A stretch of 64,000 nucleotides of DNA from G965277745 sp965277745 (GCA_965277745.1 OZ255837.1:186001-250000), one strand, 5' to 3'; positions 42,652 to 54,037 are shown, numbered from the stretch's first letter. Program-made: numbers and translations. The notes: generated from the sequence alone by a model not told the origin.

Positions 42652-44480
42652 AGCTGTTCCTCCATTGTCAGATTGCACCATTGCCGCCGTCTGACCTGCG
42701 CCGCGCTGCTCGCCGTAGTGGCGAAGCGAAGCAAGCAGGTATTTTTTTCCGCCGCCCGCAACGGCCACTCGTAGCGATATTGCAGACCATCGCGTAGCAC
42801 CAGCATCTCCAATATTCGGCCCTTGGTGGACAGGCACAGATTGCGCCATAGATTTTCGGTGCTGGCCCGTTCCCCCGCGACGGCGAGGATTTCATCATCC
42901 ACGGCAATACCGGCGATCGCCGCCTCGCTTTCTCCATCGAGATTTTTTACAAAGCAACGACCATGACGTTCTTGCCAACGAAACCCGGGTTCACTACTGG
43001 CGCGCCGTTCGCCAGACACCTCCGTGCCGCTGTCTTCGCTCTGGCAGGGCGGGAGAAAGGTGATGTCGAGGCCCGTCTGTTGCGCTGTCCAGACAAGCGG
43101 CAGCATCTCCGTTTCGTGGACAAGACGCTGGAGAAGATCGGTAAACCCTTCCCCCGCTTTCTTGCTCAGATGACGGCGGGTGACGGCGAGAAAGCCCTTT
43201 TCATCGACGCCGCTCGGCTCTTCCTGCTGCGCCTCCCACAAGGCGCGTAAAATTTTTCCCAGAGACTGGCGGTTGCGGCTGTGCACGCGAAGGTAAATAT
43301 CCATACACCATGCCGCGAGGGCGCCGTGAACGTAGTAATTCGACGAACTGTTACACGCGTCTTCCCCGCCATTGTAGAGTTTGGTCCACGCTTCGAAGCT
43401 CGATTGCGCGAGCGGCTGATGGAAGCGACCACGCCGCTGTAGATAGGAACTGATGTCGGCGCCGAGCAGACGCAGGTAGGTCGGCGCGTCGATCACCCCG
43501 CTGCGCAGGAGGAGGAGATTGTCGAAATAAGCGGTAAATCCCTCAAACAGCCAAAGCATGTCGGTGGGCTGTTCGCGTTGCAGTCGATAGCCCTGTGCGT
43601 ACTGCGTTGGACGCATCGATTTGATGTTCCAAAGATGGAAATACTCGTGTGAAAACAGGCCGAGCAAGCGAATATAGGCGGATGACATGCGTGTTACCGC
43701 GGCAAGTGTATCGCGCGGGGCCATCAACAGCGTGCTTTCCCGATGCTCCAGCCCGCCGTAGACAGCGTCGGTGAGAAAGAGGAGAAAACGATACTGCCTT
43801 GTTGCCTGCGGCAAACGGCCGAACATCCTGACCACTTGTCGACAGATGGTGGCAACGTCCTTACCCAATGCCGCCGCCGGCAGGCGGCTGTCTTCCCCAC
43901 AAATGACGATTTCATGCGCCGTTGCGCACACTTCGAAAGTGATGACCGTGAGCGATCTCGCCATCATCAGCGGCGAATCCGCCAACGTTTCGTAATCGGC
44001 GAATTCAGCGCGGCCGTTCTTATCGAGATCCGGTCCGCTCACCTGCCATCCGGCACGGCTTTCATCCGTACGCCAGGCGAGGCTGTGCGCCACCCGCTCC
44101 GCCCCCGCGATCACCACACAGGCGCTACCGGGGTTGAACAGCGCGCGGCGATCATCGAGGTAGCAACCGCGCACCGAATACTCACGGGCATAATAGTCGT
44201 AGATGATCTCGCATGTCTTCACCGTGGCCGGAATGGCGACCGACCAGGCAGACAAATCCGTCTGCTCGAGGGCAAGCCTTTTATCATCGGCACGCACGAC
44301 AAGATCGCGGATATGCTTAGCGAAATCCCGCCGCGTATAGCTACCGGCGATCCACACCGGGAGGAAGAAGTCGAGACGTCCCGCGCACAGACCGGAAACT
44401 TTCACGGTCACCCGATAGCGATGGCCGCCGCCAAGCGGCGCAATCAGATAATCAACCGCCGAAACCGACATCGTGAACAT
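42639..44480 (-). CDS. M61-family metallopeptidase (glycyl aminopeptidase type)
   Basis: About 613 residues. The zinc motif HEYFHLWN is near residue 280, followed by WLFEGFTAYFDNLLLLR with the third ligand. An N-terminal beta domain (VDYLIAPLGGGHRYRVTVKV) and a C-terminal PDZ-like region (AIAGIAVDDEILAVAGERAS) complete the M61 layout. Family members cleave N-terminal Gly or Ala from peptides. No signal peptide is evident with the start at 44480 (MFTMSV). MSVSAV at 44471 is an alternative. It is divergent from clpS and overlaps pyrC. Confidence 0.88.
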   Translation of the reverse strand: MFTMSVSAVDYLIAPLGGGHRYRVTVKVSGLCAGRLDFFLPVWIAGSYTRRDFAKHIRDLVVRADDKRLALEQTDLSAWSVAIPATVKTCEIIYDYYAREYSVRGCYLDDRRALFNPGSACVVIAGAERVAHSLAWRTDESRAGWQVSGPDLDKNGRAEFADYETLADSPLMMARSLTVITFEVCATAHEIVICGEDSRLPAAALGKDVATICRQVVRMFGRLPQATRQYRFLLFLTDAVYGGLEHRESTLLMAPRDTLAAVTRMSSAYIRLLGLFSHEYFHLWNIKSMRPTQYAQGYRLQREQPTDMLWLFEGFTAYFDNLLLLRSGVIDAPTYLRLLGADISSYLQRRGRFHQPLAQSSFEAWTKLYNGGEDACNSSSNYYVHGALAAWCMDIYLRVHSRNRQSLGKILRALWEAQQEEPSGVDEKGFLAVTRRHLSKKAGEGFTDLLQRLVHETEMLPLVWTAQQTGLDITFLPPCQSEDSGTEVSGERRASSEPGFRWQERHGRCFVKNLDGESEAAIAGIAVDDEILAVAGERASTENLWRNLCLSTKGRILEMLVLRDGLQYRYEWPLRAAEKNTCLLRFATTASSAAQVRRRQWCNLTMEEQLCKN

Positions 44481-44574
44481 CCGGTGAGCCAAAAAGCGTA
44501 TCGTATCATTTCCCTTGCAAACGCCCAACAGGCCCCCAATAATTGAACCATTCCACGAAAAATCAGGAAAGTTC

Positions 44575-44889
44575 ATGAGCGCGTTGCCACAGCATCAAAC
44601 CACCGCCGATACGGCAACCGCCGACCCGGAAATCGAGGAACCGCGCCAATACGAAGTGTTATTGCTCAACGACGAGTACACGACAATGGACTTCGTGATC
44701 GATGTCTTGCAGCGTTTTTTCCGCAAATCCGCGTCTCAGGCGGAATACTTGATGCAAGAAGTTCACCGCCGCGGCTCCGCCGTCATTGCCATCTACCCAC
44801 GCGAGATCGCTGAAACCAAAGTGGAACAAGTCGTCAATTACGCGCGCGAGCACGATCACCCGCTCATGTGCACCATGCGTCTGCATTAA
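44575..44889 (+). CDS. clpS: ClpS, adaptor for ClpA
   Basis: A 104-residue adaptor that binds N-degron substrates and hands them to ClpAP. The disordered N-terminal tail (about 25 residues) precedes the core YEVLLLNDEYTTMDFVIDVL, LMQEVHRRGSAVIAIYPREI, AETKVEQV and ARE-DHPLMCTM. The hydrophobic-pocket residues of the N-end-rule site (ND-YT-MDFV, and the M of LM) are present. An AGGAAAG site precedes ATG 44575. clpA begins 10 bp downstream. Confidence 0.95.
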   Translation: MSALPQHQTTADTATADPEIEEPRQYEVLLLNDEYTTMDFVIDVLQRFFRKSASQAEYLMQEVHRRGSAVIAIYPREIAETKVEQVVNYAREHDHPLMCTMRLH

Positions 44890-44899
44890 GGAGAACCGT

Positions 44900-47203
44900 A
44901 TGCTATCGAACGCCCTGGAACAAGCCATAGACCGCGCATTTCGCAGCGCCCAGAGTGCGCATCATGAATTCCTCACCCTTGAACATCTGTTGCTCGCCCT
45001 ACTCGACGAACAAAGTGTTACCGACGCGATCTTGAGCCTCGGTGGAGATCTTGCCGTCCTGCGCGAACAGATCAACCATTATCTGGACGAACACTGTCCG
45101 AGACTCGATATCGCCCAGAAAGAACGCACGACCCAGCCAACATTGGCCTTCCAACGGATGATCCAACGCTCCGTGCTGCACGCGCGTAATGCCGGCAAGG
45201 AAGAAGTCAGCTGCCTGAACACGCTGGTCGCGATTATTTCCGAACGCGATTCCTATGCCGCATTTTTTCTGCGCAAACAGGAAATCACCCGTCTTGATTT
45301 GATGAGCTATATCACCCACGGCAATCCGGCCCAGGAACCGTTCGACAACAAGCAAGAGGAGGCGATCGAGACAAGCGCTACGGCACGCAAGATATCCGCA
45401 CTCGAAGAATATACCGTCAATCTCAACGAAAAAGCGAAAAAAGGGGATATCGACCCGCTGATCGGACGTCGTAAGGAAATCAAGCGTACCGTTCAGACCT
45501 TGTGTCGCCGGCGTAAAAACAATCCGATTCTGGTCGGCGAGGCCGGCGTCGGCAAAACCGCCATTGCCGAGGGACTCGCCAAGGCGATCGTCGAGGCGGA
45601 AGTGCCGGAAGTACTGTCCGACGCGGTAATCTACAATCTCGATATCGGCAGTCTTCTGGCCGGTACCAAATACCGCGGCGATTTCGAAAATCGCATCAAG
45701 GCGCTGCTTAAAGAGCTGGAAGACCTTCCCAACGCGATTTTGTTCATCGACGAGATCCACACGATCATCGGCGCCGGCGCGACAAGCGGCAGCGCAATGG
45801 ACGCTTCCAATCTGATCAAACCCCCGCTCTCAAGCGGTGAACTACGCTGTATCGGTGCCACCACCGATCAGGAGTACCGGCAAATTTTCGAAAAGGACCA
45901 CGCCTTCGCGCGCCGTTTCCAAAAAATCGACGTGGCCGAGCCGAGTCTTGACGATGCCATCGCCATTCTCAAGGGATTGCGCAGTCGCTACGAATCCTTC
46001 CATGAAACGAAATATCTCGACGAATCGATCGAAGCGGCGGTCAATCTCTCCGATCGCTACATCAATGATCGGCGCTTGCCGGACAAGGCGATCGACCTGA
46101 TCGACGAAGCCGGCGCGCGCCTTCACTTGCAACCGAAGGAAAAACGGGCACCCCAAATCACCGCGCAGACGATCGAGCAACTGGTCGCATCGGTCGCGCG
46201 CATCCCGGAGAAAAACGTCTCCAGAGACGACCGCAACCAGCTGAAAATGCTGGAGCGAGACCTCAAAACCGTCGTCTTTGGTCAAGACGCGGCAATCGAC
46301 GAGCTCGCAGGGTCGATCAAGCTTTCCCGCGCCGGTCTGCGCGACAAGGAAAGGCCAATCGGCGCTTTTCTGTTTACCGGCCCGACCGGTGTCGGGAAAA
46401 CCGAAGTCTGTCGTCAACTCGCTCATGTCCTCGGCATCAAGTTACTGCGCTTCGATATGTCCGAGTACATGGAAGCGCACACCGTGAGCCGCCTGATCGG
46501 CGCGCCGCCAGGATACGTAGGCTATGAAAAGGCGGGTCTGTTGAGTGAAAAAATCTTCAAGCACCCGCATGCCGTTTTACTGATGGATGAAATCGAGAAG
46601 GCGCATCCCGAGGTAATGAACCTTCTCCTGCAAATGATGGATCATGGCGTGCTGACCGATGCCAACGGACGCGAAGTGAACTGCCGCAACCTGATCATCG
46701 TCATGACCAGCAATGTCGGCGCCGCGGAGCTGGAGAAAAACCAGATCGGTTTTGGACAGCGCGATACGGACGCCAACTCGAAAGCGCGTTCCGATGCGGC
46801 GATCAAGCGTTATTTCAGCCCTGAATTCCGCAATCGCCTCGATGCGATTATCGCCTTTTCCCCGCTCACAGAACAAACGATAACCCATGTAGTGGATAAA
46901 TTCATTATCGAACTCGAACAACAACTCGAAGATAAACACGTCACGATCAGTCTGACACCGGAAGCAAAAAACTGGCTGGCTAAACGAGGATATGATCCCA
47001 AGATGGGAGCCCGACCGATGGCGCGGGTCATCGAGAAGGAAATCAAACAACCGCTCGCCGAGCAATTGTTGTTCGGAAAACTGGCAGAAAAAGGCGGGTA
47101 TGTGACCGTTGGCATCAGGGATGATGCGCCCATCCTGACGGTCGAAGCGAATAGCGAGTTGAGCGATACCTCCCTGTTAAATACCAACAGCGAGCTTTAT
47201 TGA
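44900..47203 (+). CDS. clpA: ClpA, ATPase subunit of the ClpAP protease
   Basis: A 767-residue AAA+ unfoldase. It has an N-domain ([20 protein letters not shown]), the D1 ATPase with Walker [11 protein letters not shown] and sensor region, and the D2 ATPase with [12 protein letters not shown] and Walker [15 protein letters not shown]. The IGFGQRD stretch is the ClpP-contact IGF loop, as in other ClpA proteins. No clpP is in the window. It starts at ATG 44900 after AAGGAGAACC and is co-transcribed with clpS. Confidence 0.96.
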   Translation: MLSNALEQAIDRAFRSAQSAHHEFLTLEHLLLALLDEQSVTDAILSLGGDLAVLREQINHYLDEHCPRLDIAQKERTTQPTLAFQRMIQRSVLHARNAGKEEVSCLNTLVAIISERDSYAAFFLRKQEITRLDLMSYITHGNPAQEPFDNKQEEAIETSATARKISALEEYTVNLNEKAKKGDIDPLIGRRKEIKRTVQTLCRRRKNNPILVGEAGVGKTAIAEGLAKAIVEAEVPEVLSDAVIYNLDIGSLLAGTKYRGDFENRIKALLKELEDLPNAILFIDEIHTIIGAGATSGSAMDASNLIKPPLSSGELRCIGATTDQEYRQIFEKDHAFARRFQKIDVAEPSLDDAIAILKGLRSRYESFHETKYLDESIEAAVNLSDRYINDRRLPDKAIDLIDEAGARLHLQPKEKRAPQITAQTIEQLVASVARIPEKNVSRDDRNQLKMLERDLKTVVFGQDAAIDELAGSIKLSRAGLRDKERPIGAFLFTGPTGVGKTEVCRQLAHVLGIKLLRFDMSEYMEAHTVSRLIGAPPGYVGYEKAGLLSEKIFKHPHAVLLMDEIEKAHPEVMNLLLQMMDHGVLTDANGREVNCRNLIIVMTSNVGAAELEKNQIGFGQRDTDANSKARSDAAIKRYFSPEFRNRLDAIIAFSPLTEQTITHVVDKFIIELEQQLEDKHVTISLTPEAKNWLAKRGYDPKMGARPMARVIEKEIKQPLAEQLLFGKLAEKGGYVTVGIRDDAPILTVEANSELSDTSLLNTNSELY

Positions 47204-47780
47204 GTGAGACACTCCGGGATACGCGAGATTCGTCTACAAATGCGCGATGAGCAAACGCATGCGGGTGCGGCCAAAGAAAAACGACGCATCGAACAATTGT
47301 TTCGCGGTCAAACGCCTGTAGGGGCGGCGGTTTTCCTGGTCGGAGCAAGCCGATTTAACGGCGATGGAAGACATCACTTCCTTCTGATGCGGGCTCGAAT
47401 ATTGGAGCAAGCGAGACGGCGCGGAATACGGCATTTCAAAGGGTGGCGCCAAGCGTATTGCGAAGGCTGAATTCGCGACTTCGCTGTCCATTGGCAACAC
47501 GAAAAATCGTAGCGGACGGATCATATTTACAGACGCTTTACACGGCTATAAAGCGCCTTTCTTCCTTTCCAAGGCAATCTGTTATCCAAGAGACTGAAAG
47601 AAAAGTGTTTTTTCATCCGGTAGCGTGGCATCTGCATCGATTCAACGGCATTTCCAGGAACCCATTTGACCTGTTGGGAAAGTAATGCGAGTGACGCACA
47701 GCGAAACCAAAAGAGAAATTTTCTCTGTTGCAACCGATCGTTAAAGAGAAGATGGGCGGGCTCTATCCGGGACAAGCCTG
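47204..47780. other. 577-bp region between convergent clpA and rho
   Basis: Short frames exist on both strands, but none has a convincing start site, family motif or typical codon pattern. I see no repeat, tRNA-like fold or clear terminator. Treated as intergenic or decayed DNA. Confidence 0.4.
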
Positions 47781-49046
47781 TCAAGATTTGCCGTTTTTCA
47801 TCGTATTGAAAAATTCTTCATTGGTCTTGGTATTTTTGAGACGCTCGAGGAGAAACTCGATCGCCTGCAACTCGTCCATCGGATGGAGAATTTTGCGCAG
47901 AATCCAAGTTTTTTGGAGGATATCGGTATCGATCATCAGTTCCTCACGGCGCGTGCCGGACGGATTGATGTCGATCGCCGGGAAAATGCGTTTTTCCGCA
48001 ATCCGGCGGTTGAGATGGATTTCCATGTTCCCGGTACCCTTGAATTCTTCGTAGATCACTTCATCCATTTTCGACCCCGTATTGATCAGGGCGGTGGCGA
48101 TGATCGTCAGCGAACCGGCTTCCTCGGTATTACGCGCGGCCCCGAAAAAACGTTTCGGCCGTTGCAGGGCGTTGGCATCGACTCCGCCAGTCAGGATTTT
48201 CCCCGATGCCGGACTGACAGTGTTGTACGCACGGGCAAGGCGGGTAATCGAGTCACAGAGGATTATCACATCGCGTTTGTGTTCGACCAAACGCTTGGCC
48301 TTCTCGATGACCATTTCCGCGACCTGCACATGACGCTGCGCCGGTTCGTCGAAAGTGGCGGAAACGACTTCTCCACGTACAGTGCGCTGCATTTCCGTGA
48401 CTTCTTCCGGGCGTTCGTTGATCAAAAGCACGATGAGATCGCATTCCGGGTGATTGATCGCGATAGATTGGGCGATGTTTTGTAACATCACGGTTTTTCC
48501 AGCTTTCGGCGGCGAAACAATCAGCCCCCGCTGTCCCTTGCCGATCGGGCTGATCATGTCGATCATCCGCGCCGTGATATCTTCCGAACTGCCGTTGCCC
48601 AACTCTAATTTGAGGAGTTCGTCGGCGTGCAATGGCGTGAGATTTTCGAACGGAATTTTATGTTTTGCCGACAAGCGCGGATCGGAATTGATCGTATCGA
48701 TTCTCGTCAGCGCGAAATAGCGCTCATTGTCCTTCGGTGAGCGCAGTTTTCCGGTTACCGTGTCACCGGTGCGCAGATTGCAGCGACGGATGATACTCGG
48801 CGAGACATAGAGATCGTCGGGACCGGCCTGATAGGAATTCGAGGCGGAACGCAAAAACCCGTAACCGTCCGGCAAAAGTTCAAGTACACCATCGCCTTCA
48901 ACCGCGTCCCCGGTCTGAGTCGTCGCCTTGAGGATGGAAAAAATCAAGTCTTGCTTGCGCTTGCGCGAGATATCCTCAAGCCCCATTTCTTCCGCAAGAC
49001 TGAGCAGCGCTTGCGGCGACTGTTGTTTTAAATCGCTTAAATTCAT
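47781..49046 (-). CDS. rho: Transcription termination factor Rho
   Basis: A 421-residue hexameric RNA helicase. Visible parts are the N-terminal [20 protein letters not shown], the RNA-binding cold-shock-like domain (GYGFLRS and [20 protein letters not shown]), Walker [11 protein letters not shown], Walker [18 protein letters not shown], the Q-loop and R-loop region, and the C-terminal EFF-TMKNGK end. It is 86 bp downstream of trxA on the same strand, a common proteobacterial pairing. Confidence 0.97.
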   Translation of the reverse strand: MNLSDLKQQSPQALLSLAEEMGLEDISRKRKQDLIFSILKATTQTGDAVEGDGVLELLPDGYGFLRSASNSYQAGPDDLYVSPSIIRRCNLRTGDTVTGKLRSPKDNERYFALTRIDTINSDPRLSAKHKIPFENLTPLHADELLKLELGNGSSEDITARMIDMISPIGKGQRGLIVSPPKAGKTVMLQNIAQSIAINHPECDLIVLLINERPEEVTEMQRTVRGEVVSATFDEPAQRHVQVAEMVIEKAKRLVEHKRDVIILCDSITRLARAYNTVSPASGKILTGGVDANALQRPKRFFGAARNTEEAGSLTIIATALINTGSKMDEVIYEEFKGTGNMEIHLNRRIAEKRIFPAIDINPSGTRREELMIDTDILQKTWILRKILHPMDELQAIEFLLERLKNTKTNEEFFNTMKNGKS

Positions 49047-49132
49047 TTATCGTAGAAGATAGTTTAGATTGTATTAAAGTAAGAAAATATTCCAAGAGAC
49101 GCCACGGAAAGGCGGGCGAGGTATAGAAAAAC

Positions 49133-49459
49133 TCAGCCGATATGCGTTGCGATCAAGGTCAGGAGTTCGCCCTTGGCCGTCATGCCGATAATCCTATCGA
49201 CCGCTTTCCCCTCCTTGAACAGAATCAGTGTCGGAATGGAACGGATGCCATACTGTGCGGCGAGATCGTTGTTTTCATCGACGTTGACCTTGGCAACCGT
49301 CAGTATAGCAGATTTCTCGCTGGCAACCTCTTGCAAAATCGGGGCGAGAGCGCGGCAGGGCGCACACCATTCAGCCCAGAAATCCACGATTACCGGAAGC
49401 TCCGCTTGTAATACTTTCGATTGAAAATCCGCCTCATCGACGGCAAATGGTTTCGTCAT
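49133..49459 (-). CDS. trxA: Thioredoxin 1
   Basis: A 108-residue thioredoxin. The active site WAEWCAPCRALAPILQE holds the redox CxxC, and the cis-proline is in GIRSIPTLILFKEG. It is a general cytoplasmic disulfide reductase. ATG 49459 is preceded by GGAG at five bases. An upstream GTG would add two residues. The upstream flank is a decayed transposase gene. Confidence 0.95.
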   Translation of the reverse strand: MTKPFAVDEADFQSKVLQAELPVIVDFWAEWCAPCRALAPILQEVASEKSAILTVAKVNVDENNDLAAQYGIRSIPTLILFKEGKAVDRIIGMTAKGELLTLIATHIG

Positions 49460-49589
49460 ATCCACTCCAATAAGGATGTTCGATCAGATTCAGAAATAAA
49501 AGAATAGCTGCGCCTGTGGCAGCAACAGAGGAAACGCAGGGAGTATATGCCTGTTCTCGGCAAAGATCAACACTGTGTGCGAGTTCAAT

Positions 49590-50466
49590 ACCTGTAAGAC
49601 AAATCAGGCGGCCTGAACGAACTGTTGATGAACGCATCGGCGTTTCCAATTCTAACCCGTCATGCGGGCGATAGTGGTTGTAATATCGTTGGTCGTTACC
49701 GAGGGCTCTATTGATTACCGAGACTTTCAAGGGCCCTTCGTAGATAGAGATAGAACGCGTAACGCGTTGTGCCATTGGCGCGCCCTACGCGGCCATTGTT
49801 TTTGGATTTTTTCGGCGGTAAAACGAACAGAGGGATCTCAAGGGCCTGACAAGCCTGCTCGAACTCCTTTTTGAACTCACTGCCGCCATCGACTTGAATC
49901 GAGATCAGTGGATAGGGCAACTGTGTGATCAGGTATTCGAGAAAGCGCCTGGCATAGTGTTTGAACTGGCGCCGGCGCCTGGGCTTGACGCGGCCGTAGT
50001 AAAAGGCAAGCGGCTGCACACGACCCGAGGCGACGAGGGGCTTGAGGATACGGCCAACCGTGCTGATGCTCAAGGCAAAATCAGGGTCGCGACACAACAC
50101 TTTCCCTATCTTGCGTTTTCCTCAGAGGGGGTTTCGCTTGCGTAGGGGAAGAACGGCTTGCCGCTGTTGCCTGCTCCAATGCCGCTGACGAAGCTTTCGC
50201 GGGCGGCAACTGCGTGCTTCCAGGCCGCGAATCCTTTGTTGCCGATAACGTTTCAACCAACGGTAGTAGGTGGCTTTCGACCAGGCAATCACTTGTAGGG
50301 ACAGGGCGACAGAGCAGCCCTGTGCTTTCAGTCGATCGAACAGCTCAAGTTTTTTCAGGGGGGTACTGGCTTCCTCGCTTCTGGTATCGGCAAAAAGCCA
50401 GCTGTTGGATGATTTCAGTCGCAGGCTTTTGATTTGTATCGGGTAGCTCCTGTGTTTTTCAGCCAT
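49590..50466 (-). pseudogene. IS481/rve-type transposase, broken by one stop and one frameshift
   Basis: From ATG 50466 (MAEKHRSYPIQIKS) a helix-turn-helix region reads VIAWSKATYYRWLKRYRQQR. An in-frame TGA at 50122-50124 interrupts before GKRKIGKVLCRDPDF. The integrase core QLPYPLISIQVDGGSEFKKE follows. After NGTTRYAFY the expected tail (RYYNHYRPHDGLELETPM) is in another frame, near 49600-49700. No terminal repeats are seen. It separates trxA-rho from gpmA. Confidence 0.75.
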
Positions 50467-50594
50467 CACAGGCTAGCCGATTTTTCAGTTCAAAATGCTC
50501 TCACTTCTATCTGAACCTGCACAGGAAGTGAAAGGAATTTCACCCGTAAGACGCGCGACGTTTTCCACGTCGTCCGGCACCTATCAGACGCCTA

Positions 50595-51341
50595 TTATCC
50601 CCCTCTCGCCTGATTGGCAACCGCTTCCTGGAGACGCTTCACTTCTTCCGGATCTCCAAGGAAAGTATCGCGCACCATATTCATCTCGTCATCGAAAACG
50701 AACAAATATGGCACGCCGGTTGGCAGATTCAGGCCGGTGATCACTTCGTCGGAAATGTTTTTCAGGTGTTTGACGATACCGCGCAGACTGTTGCCATGGG
50801 CGACCACGATCACTTCACCTTTTTCCCGCAAAGTCGGTTCGATAGCGGATTTCCAGTAAGGCAAAATGCGTTCGATCGTTTCTTTAAGCGATTCGGTAAG
50901 CGGCAATTTGCTTGCATCGACATCGGCATAGCGCGGATCCTGAAAAGGAGAGCGCTTGTCGTCTCTGTCCAAAGGCGCCGGCGGCACATCATAACTACGG
51001 CGCCAGATCAACACTTGCTCTTCGCCGTACCTTTCCGCGGTTTCCGCTTTATTCAGTCCTTGCAAGGTGCCGTAATGCTTTTCATTGAGGCGCCAACTCT
51101 TCTCGACTGGAATCCAATCCAGATCCATGGCATCAAGGGCGATATTGAGGGTTTTTACCGCACGCTTGAGATAGGAAGTGAACGCCGTTTTGAAAACGAA
51201 CCCTTCTTTTTTAAGCAGTTCCCCGGCTTTTCTCGCTTCTTCCTTGCCCTGCCCGCTCAGATCGACATCGGTCCAGCCGGTAAAGAGGTTTTTTTGGTTC
51301 CATTCGCTTTGTCCATGGCGCAGCAAAACCAGACGTTTCAT
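50595..51341 (-). CDS. gpmA: 2,3-bisphosphoglycerate-dependent phosphoglycerate mutase
   Basis: A 248-residue glycolytic enzyme interconverting 3- and 2-phosphoglycerate. The phospho-histidine is in [12 protein letters not shown] near the N-terminus. [39 protein letters not shown] and [15 protein letters not shown] match dPGM. Full family length. The start at 51341 (MKRLVL) follows AGGAGCACG. Apparently monocistronic. Confidence 0.96.
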   Translation of the reverse strand: MKRLVLLRHGQSEWNQKNLFTGWTDVDLSGQGKEEARKAGELLKKEGFVFKTAFTSYLKRAVKTLNIALDAMDLDWIPVEKSWRLNEKHYGTLQGLNKAETAERYGEEQVLIWRRSYDVPPAPLDRDDKRSPFQDPRYADVDASKLPLTESLKETIERILPYWKSAIEPTLREKGEVIVVAHGNSLRGIVKHLKNISDEVITGLNLPTGVPYLFVFDDEMNMVRDTFLGDPEEVKRLQEAVANQARGG

Positions 51342-51427
51342 CGCGTGCTCCTGAATTGACATTGTGCGCAGTATATAGAATCACAACGAGCAGGTCATCT
51401 CTAAAATATCACCTTTCGCCACATGCG

Positions 51428-53023
51428 TTACTTCGCAAGATGATCTCGTGTCGCCACGAAAACAGTTTCCGGGAAACGTTCTTGCACCAGTTGCAGATTG
51501 ACCCGGTTGGGGGCGAGATACACCAACTGTCCATAGTGATCATGCGCGAGATACTGGCGGTGTTTGTTCACAAACTGTTTCATCGTTTGTTTGTCGGGGG
51601 CTTCGATCCAGCGTGCGGCAGACACGTTGACATTTTCGAAGCGACATTGCAGGCGATATTCCGTTGCCAGTCGATGGCGGACGACATCGAATTGCAAACG
51701 CCCAACCGCACCGAGAATCAGCTCATTGCCGATCAACGGCTTGAAAAACTGCGTGGCGCCCTCTTCGCAAAGTTGTTCCACCCCCTTTTGCAACGCTTTC
51801 ATTTTCAGTGGATCCTGAAGGCGCAAACGGCAAAACAGTTCGGGGGCGAAATCTGGAATGCCGGTAAATTGCAAATCTTCCCCTTCGGTAAAGGTATCGC
51901 CGATACGGATCGTGCCGTGATTGGGAATACCGATGATATCACCGGCATACGCCGTATCGGTGTGATCACGTTCGCCGGCGAGAAAAGTGAGCGCATGAGC
52001 GATTTTTACTTCGCGACCAAAACGTACCTGACGCAGTTTCATTCCCGCTGCGAACTTGCCGGAATTGATTCTCATGAAAGCGATCCGGTCGCGGTGCTTC
52101 GGATCCATATTCGCCTGAATTTTGAACACAACCCCGCTTACCGTCGCCTCTTCGGGTAAGACCCTCCGTTCTTTGGTACATTGCGCTTGTGGCGGTGGGG
52201 CATACTCGGCGAAATCACCGAGCATTTCACGCACGCCGAAATTCCCGATGGCGGAACCAAAATAAACCGGCGTCAATTCGCCTTTGCGATAGCGCTTGCA
52301 ATCGAAGGGATGGCTCGCCGCGCGGATCAGATCGACTTCCTCGCGCAGCGTTTCGATCGTATCCGGCAACAGTTCATCAAGGCGTGGATTGTTCAGTCCA
52401 ATTACTTCCTCGCCATTGTTGACCTGTGCGCCCTTTCCTGACACGTAACAATACACCGTGTCCCGGAGGAGGTGATAGACCCCTTTCAGGGTTCGCCCCA
52501 TGCCGATTGGCCAGGTCACCGGCGCGCAATGAATACCCAGCACCGATTCCACTTCATCAAGCAGTTCCAGCGGATCACGGCCTTCGCGATCGAGTTTGTT
52601 GATGAAGGTGAAGATCGGCGTATCACGCAGGCGGCAGACCTCCATGAGCTTCACGGTACGCGCTTCCACGCCCTTGGCGCAATCAATGACCATCAACGCG
52701 GAATCGACCGCGGTGAGGGTGCGATAGGTATCTTCGGAGAAATCCTCGTGCCCTGGCGTGTCGAGCAGATTGATCACCTTACCGTGATAGGGAAATTGCA
52801 TCACCGAAGAAGTCACGGAAATCCCGCGTTCCCGCTCCATTTGCATCCAATCGGAAGTCGCGTGACGCACCGCTTTACGCCCTTTCACCGCGCCGGCAAG
52901 CTCGATCGCGCCGCCAAAGAGCAGGAGCTTTTCCGTCAATGTGGTTTTTCCGGCATCCGGGTGGGAGATGATAGCAAAGGTCCTTCGCTTATTGATTTCA
53001 TTGAGAAAATCTTGGTTTGCCAT
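51428..53023 (-). CDS. prfC: Peptide chain release factor 3, 5' end supplied by the ICE
   Basis: A 531-residue GTPase that removes RF1/RF2 from ribosomes. The G1 motif SHPDAGKT is near residues 20-27, then [33 protein letters not shown] and [14 protein letters not shown]. Elements of the SXT/R391 family insert into the 5' end of prfC and replace its first codons and promoter. Here setR lies 256 bp upstream, so the first residues ([10 protein letters not shown]) and the upstream control region are probably ICE-derived. The frame is intact, so the factor should be functional. Two copies of tttgtacac (53040-53048 and 53052-53060) lie just upstream. Confidence 0.95.
   Translation of the reverse strand: MANQDFLNEINKRRTFAIISHPDAGKTTLTEKLLLFGGAIELAGAVKGRKAVRHATSDWMQMERERGISVTSSVMQFPYHGKVINLLDTPGHEDFSEDTYRTLTAVDSALMVIDCAKGVEARTVKLMEVCRLRDTPIFTFINKLDREGRDPLELLDEVESVLGIHCAPVTWPIGMGRTLKGVYHLLRDTVYCYVSGKGAQVNNGEEVIGLNNPRLDELLPDTIETLREEVDLIRAASHPFDCKRYRKGELTPVYFGSAIGNFGVREMLGDFAEYAPPPQAQCTKERRVLPEEATVSGVVFKIQANMDPKHRDRIAFMRINSGKFAAGMKLRQVRFGREVKIAHALTFLAGERDHTDTAYAGDIIGIPNHGTIRIGDTFTEGEDLQFTGIPDFAPELFCRLRLQDPLKMKALQKGVEQLCEEGATQFFKPLIGNELILGAVGRLQFDVVRHRLATEYRLQCRFENVNVSAARWIEAPDKQTMKQFVNKHRQYLAHDHYGQLVYLAPNRVNLQLVQERFPETVFVATRDHLAK
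52950..52985. other. Probable ICE attachment junction within the prfC 5' end
   Basis: The stretch coding for AIISHPDAG is the known SXT/R391 core site region in prfC. To its left (gene body) lies chromosomal prfC, and to its right lie element sequences. The exact crossover bases cannot be fixed without the empty site or the other end, which is outside the window. Confidence 0.55.
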
Positions 53024-53279
53024 GTATAAATTCTTTTAGTTTGTACACGGATTTGTACACACTTTTGGAAGTACTCTCTTTTCAGTTCTTCGCTTGTCAA
53101 ATCCGTCGTGTTAATCGTAATTGGCCGCTATTTTCGCTGATCTTGACTTTATAAACAATCAATGGTTATCTAATCGGTTACCATTTACTCTCAGCGTGCG
53201 CCAATGCTCAGTTGTAGCTGTTTGCAATCGTTGCTTCTTCAGCTCATGAACAACTGTGGCTAAACCACAAATTCCTTCG

Positions 53280-53927
53280 CTACCAGAAATCGATGATAGC
53301 TTGTCGTACTACACCGATGATGGTGCAGTTGCCGTTGATCGGTATTGCCGGGTATTGCGGGTTCAAAGGTTTTAGATACTTCTGTTCACCATCAATAACC
53401 AACTGCTTAAAGGTTGCTTCTTTCGAATCATCCAAACGCGCAACAACCAATGAACCTGAAGAGTAAGGTAACTCAGGATCAACAACGATCACTGCTCCCT
53501 CAGGTATGGATTTTTTTCCGCTTGGATTTTCCATACTGTCGCCTTTTACGCGAAGTGCGAAACAACCCTCATGTGCTTTCCCAGTGACGTCACGCCACTC
53601 CTCAGCATCTTCATGGGCAAATCCCTCCGCTATTTCAGTCCAATCACCGGCCTGAACCCAGTTAATGAGAGGAATTCTTCCCTTAATATCAGGCCCGACT
53701 TCTACATTACCGACCCCCAAGCCAATCTCGCCATCACCTGTGGCGAGCCAATGAGCATTCACGCGAAGCGCCTCCGCGATCTGCATGGTGTAACGAGACC
53801 TAGCCGATTTACCAGAGCAAATCTGGCTGATCGACTGCTGTTTGATACCAATGCGACGAGCCAACTCAGACTGAGTAACCCCAGTAAGCTGCAAGGCATG
53901 GTTTAGTCGTTCGGATAAAGTTTTCAT
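53280..53927 (-). CDS. setR: SetR-like phage-type repressor (HTH plus S24 peptidase)
   Basis: A 215-residue CI-like repressor that keeps the ICE silent. Residues 5-60 form an XRE helix-turn-helix (TQSELARRIGIKQQSISQIC). The C-terminal S24/LexA-type domain has the autocleavage site Ala93-Gly94 (WVQAGDW), the nucleophile Ser131 (KGDSMENP) and the general base Lys174 (ATFKQL). DNA damage and RecA should trigger self-cleavage and induction, as in SXT. It is divergent from the Cro-like gene with 117 bp containing operators between them. Confidence 0.92.
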   Translation of the reverse strand: MKTLSERLNHALQLTGVTQSELARRIGIKQQSISQICSGKSARSRYTMQIAEALRVNAHWLATGDGEIGLGVGNVEVGPDIKGRIPLINWVQAGDWTEIAEGFAHEDAEEWRDVTGKAHEGCFALRVKGDSMENPSGKKSIPEGAVIVVDPELPYSSGSLVVARLDDSKEATFKQLVIDGEQKYLKPLNPQYPAIPINGNCTIIGVVRQAIIDFW

Positions 53928-53947
53928 AAGCCCGTATTCTACAAATA

Positions 53948-54037
53948 AAACTGTAGCCTTTCAACAATTTTAACTGTTGATTAATCTACAGTTTAAACTG
54001 TAACATTCAATCTTGTAACAGTTATTATTGTAACAGG
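53948..54037. promoter_or_regulatory. SetR/Cro operator cluster between divergent promoters
   Basis: A perfect 14-bp palindrome ACAGTTTAAACTGT lies at 53988-54001. Further CTGTAG/CTGTTG/TGTAACAG-type half-sites lie at 53949-53956, 53972-53979 and 54014-54037. The multi-site array between setR and its divergent neighbour matches the lambda-like O1-O4 layout of SXT. RecA-driven SetR cleavage would free the rightward promoter leading to setDC. Confidence 0.75.

Noticed and set aside
47204..47524. Short frames on both strands after clpA
   Set aside because: Neither strand shows a start site, conserved motif or plausible protein; left as intergenic.
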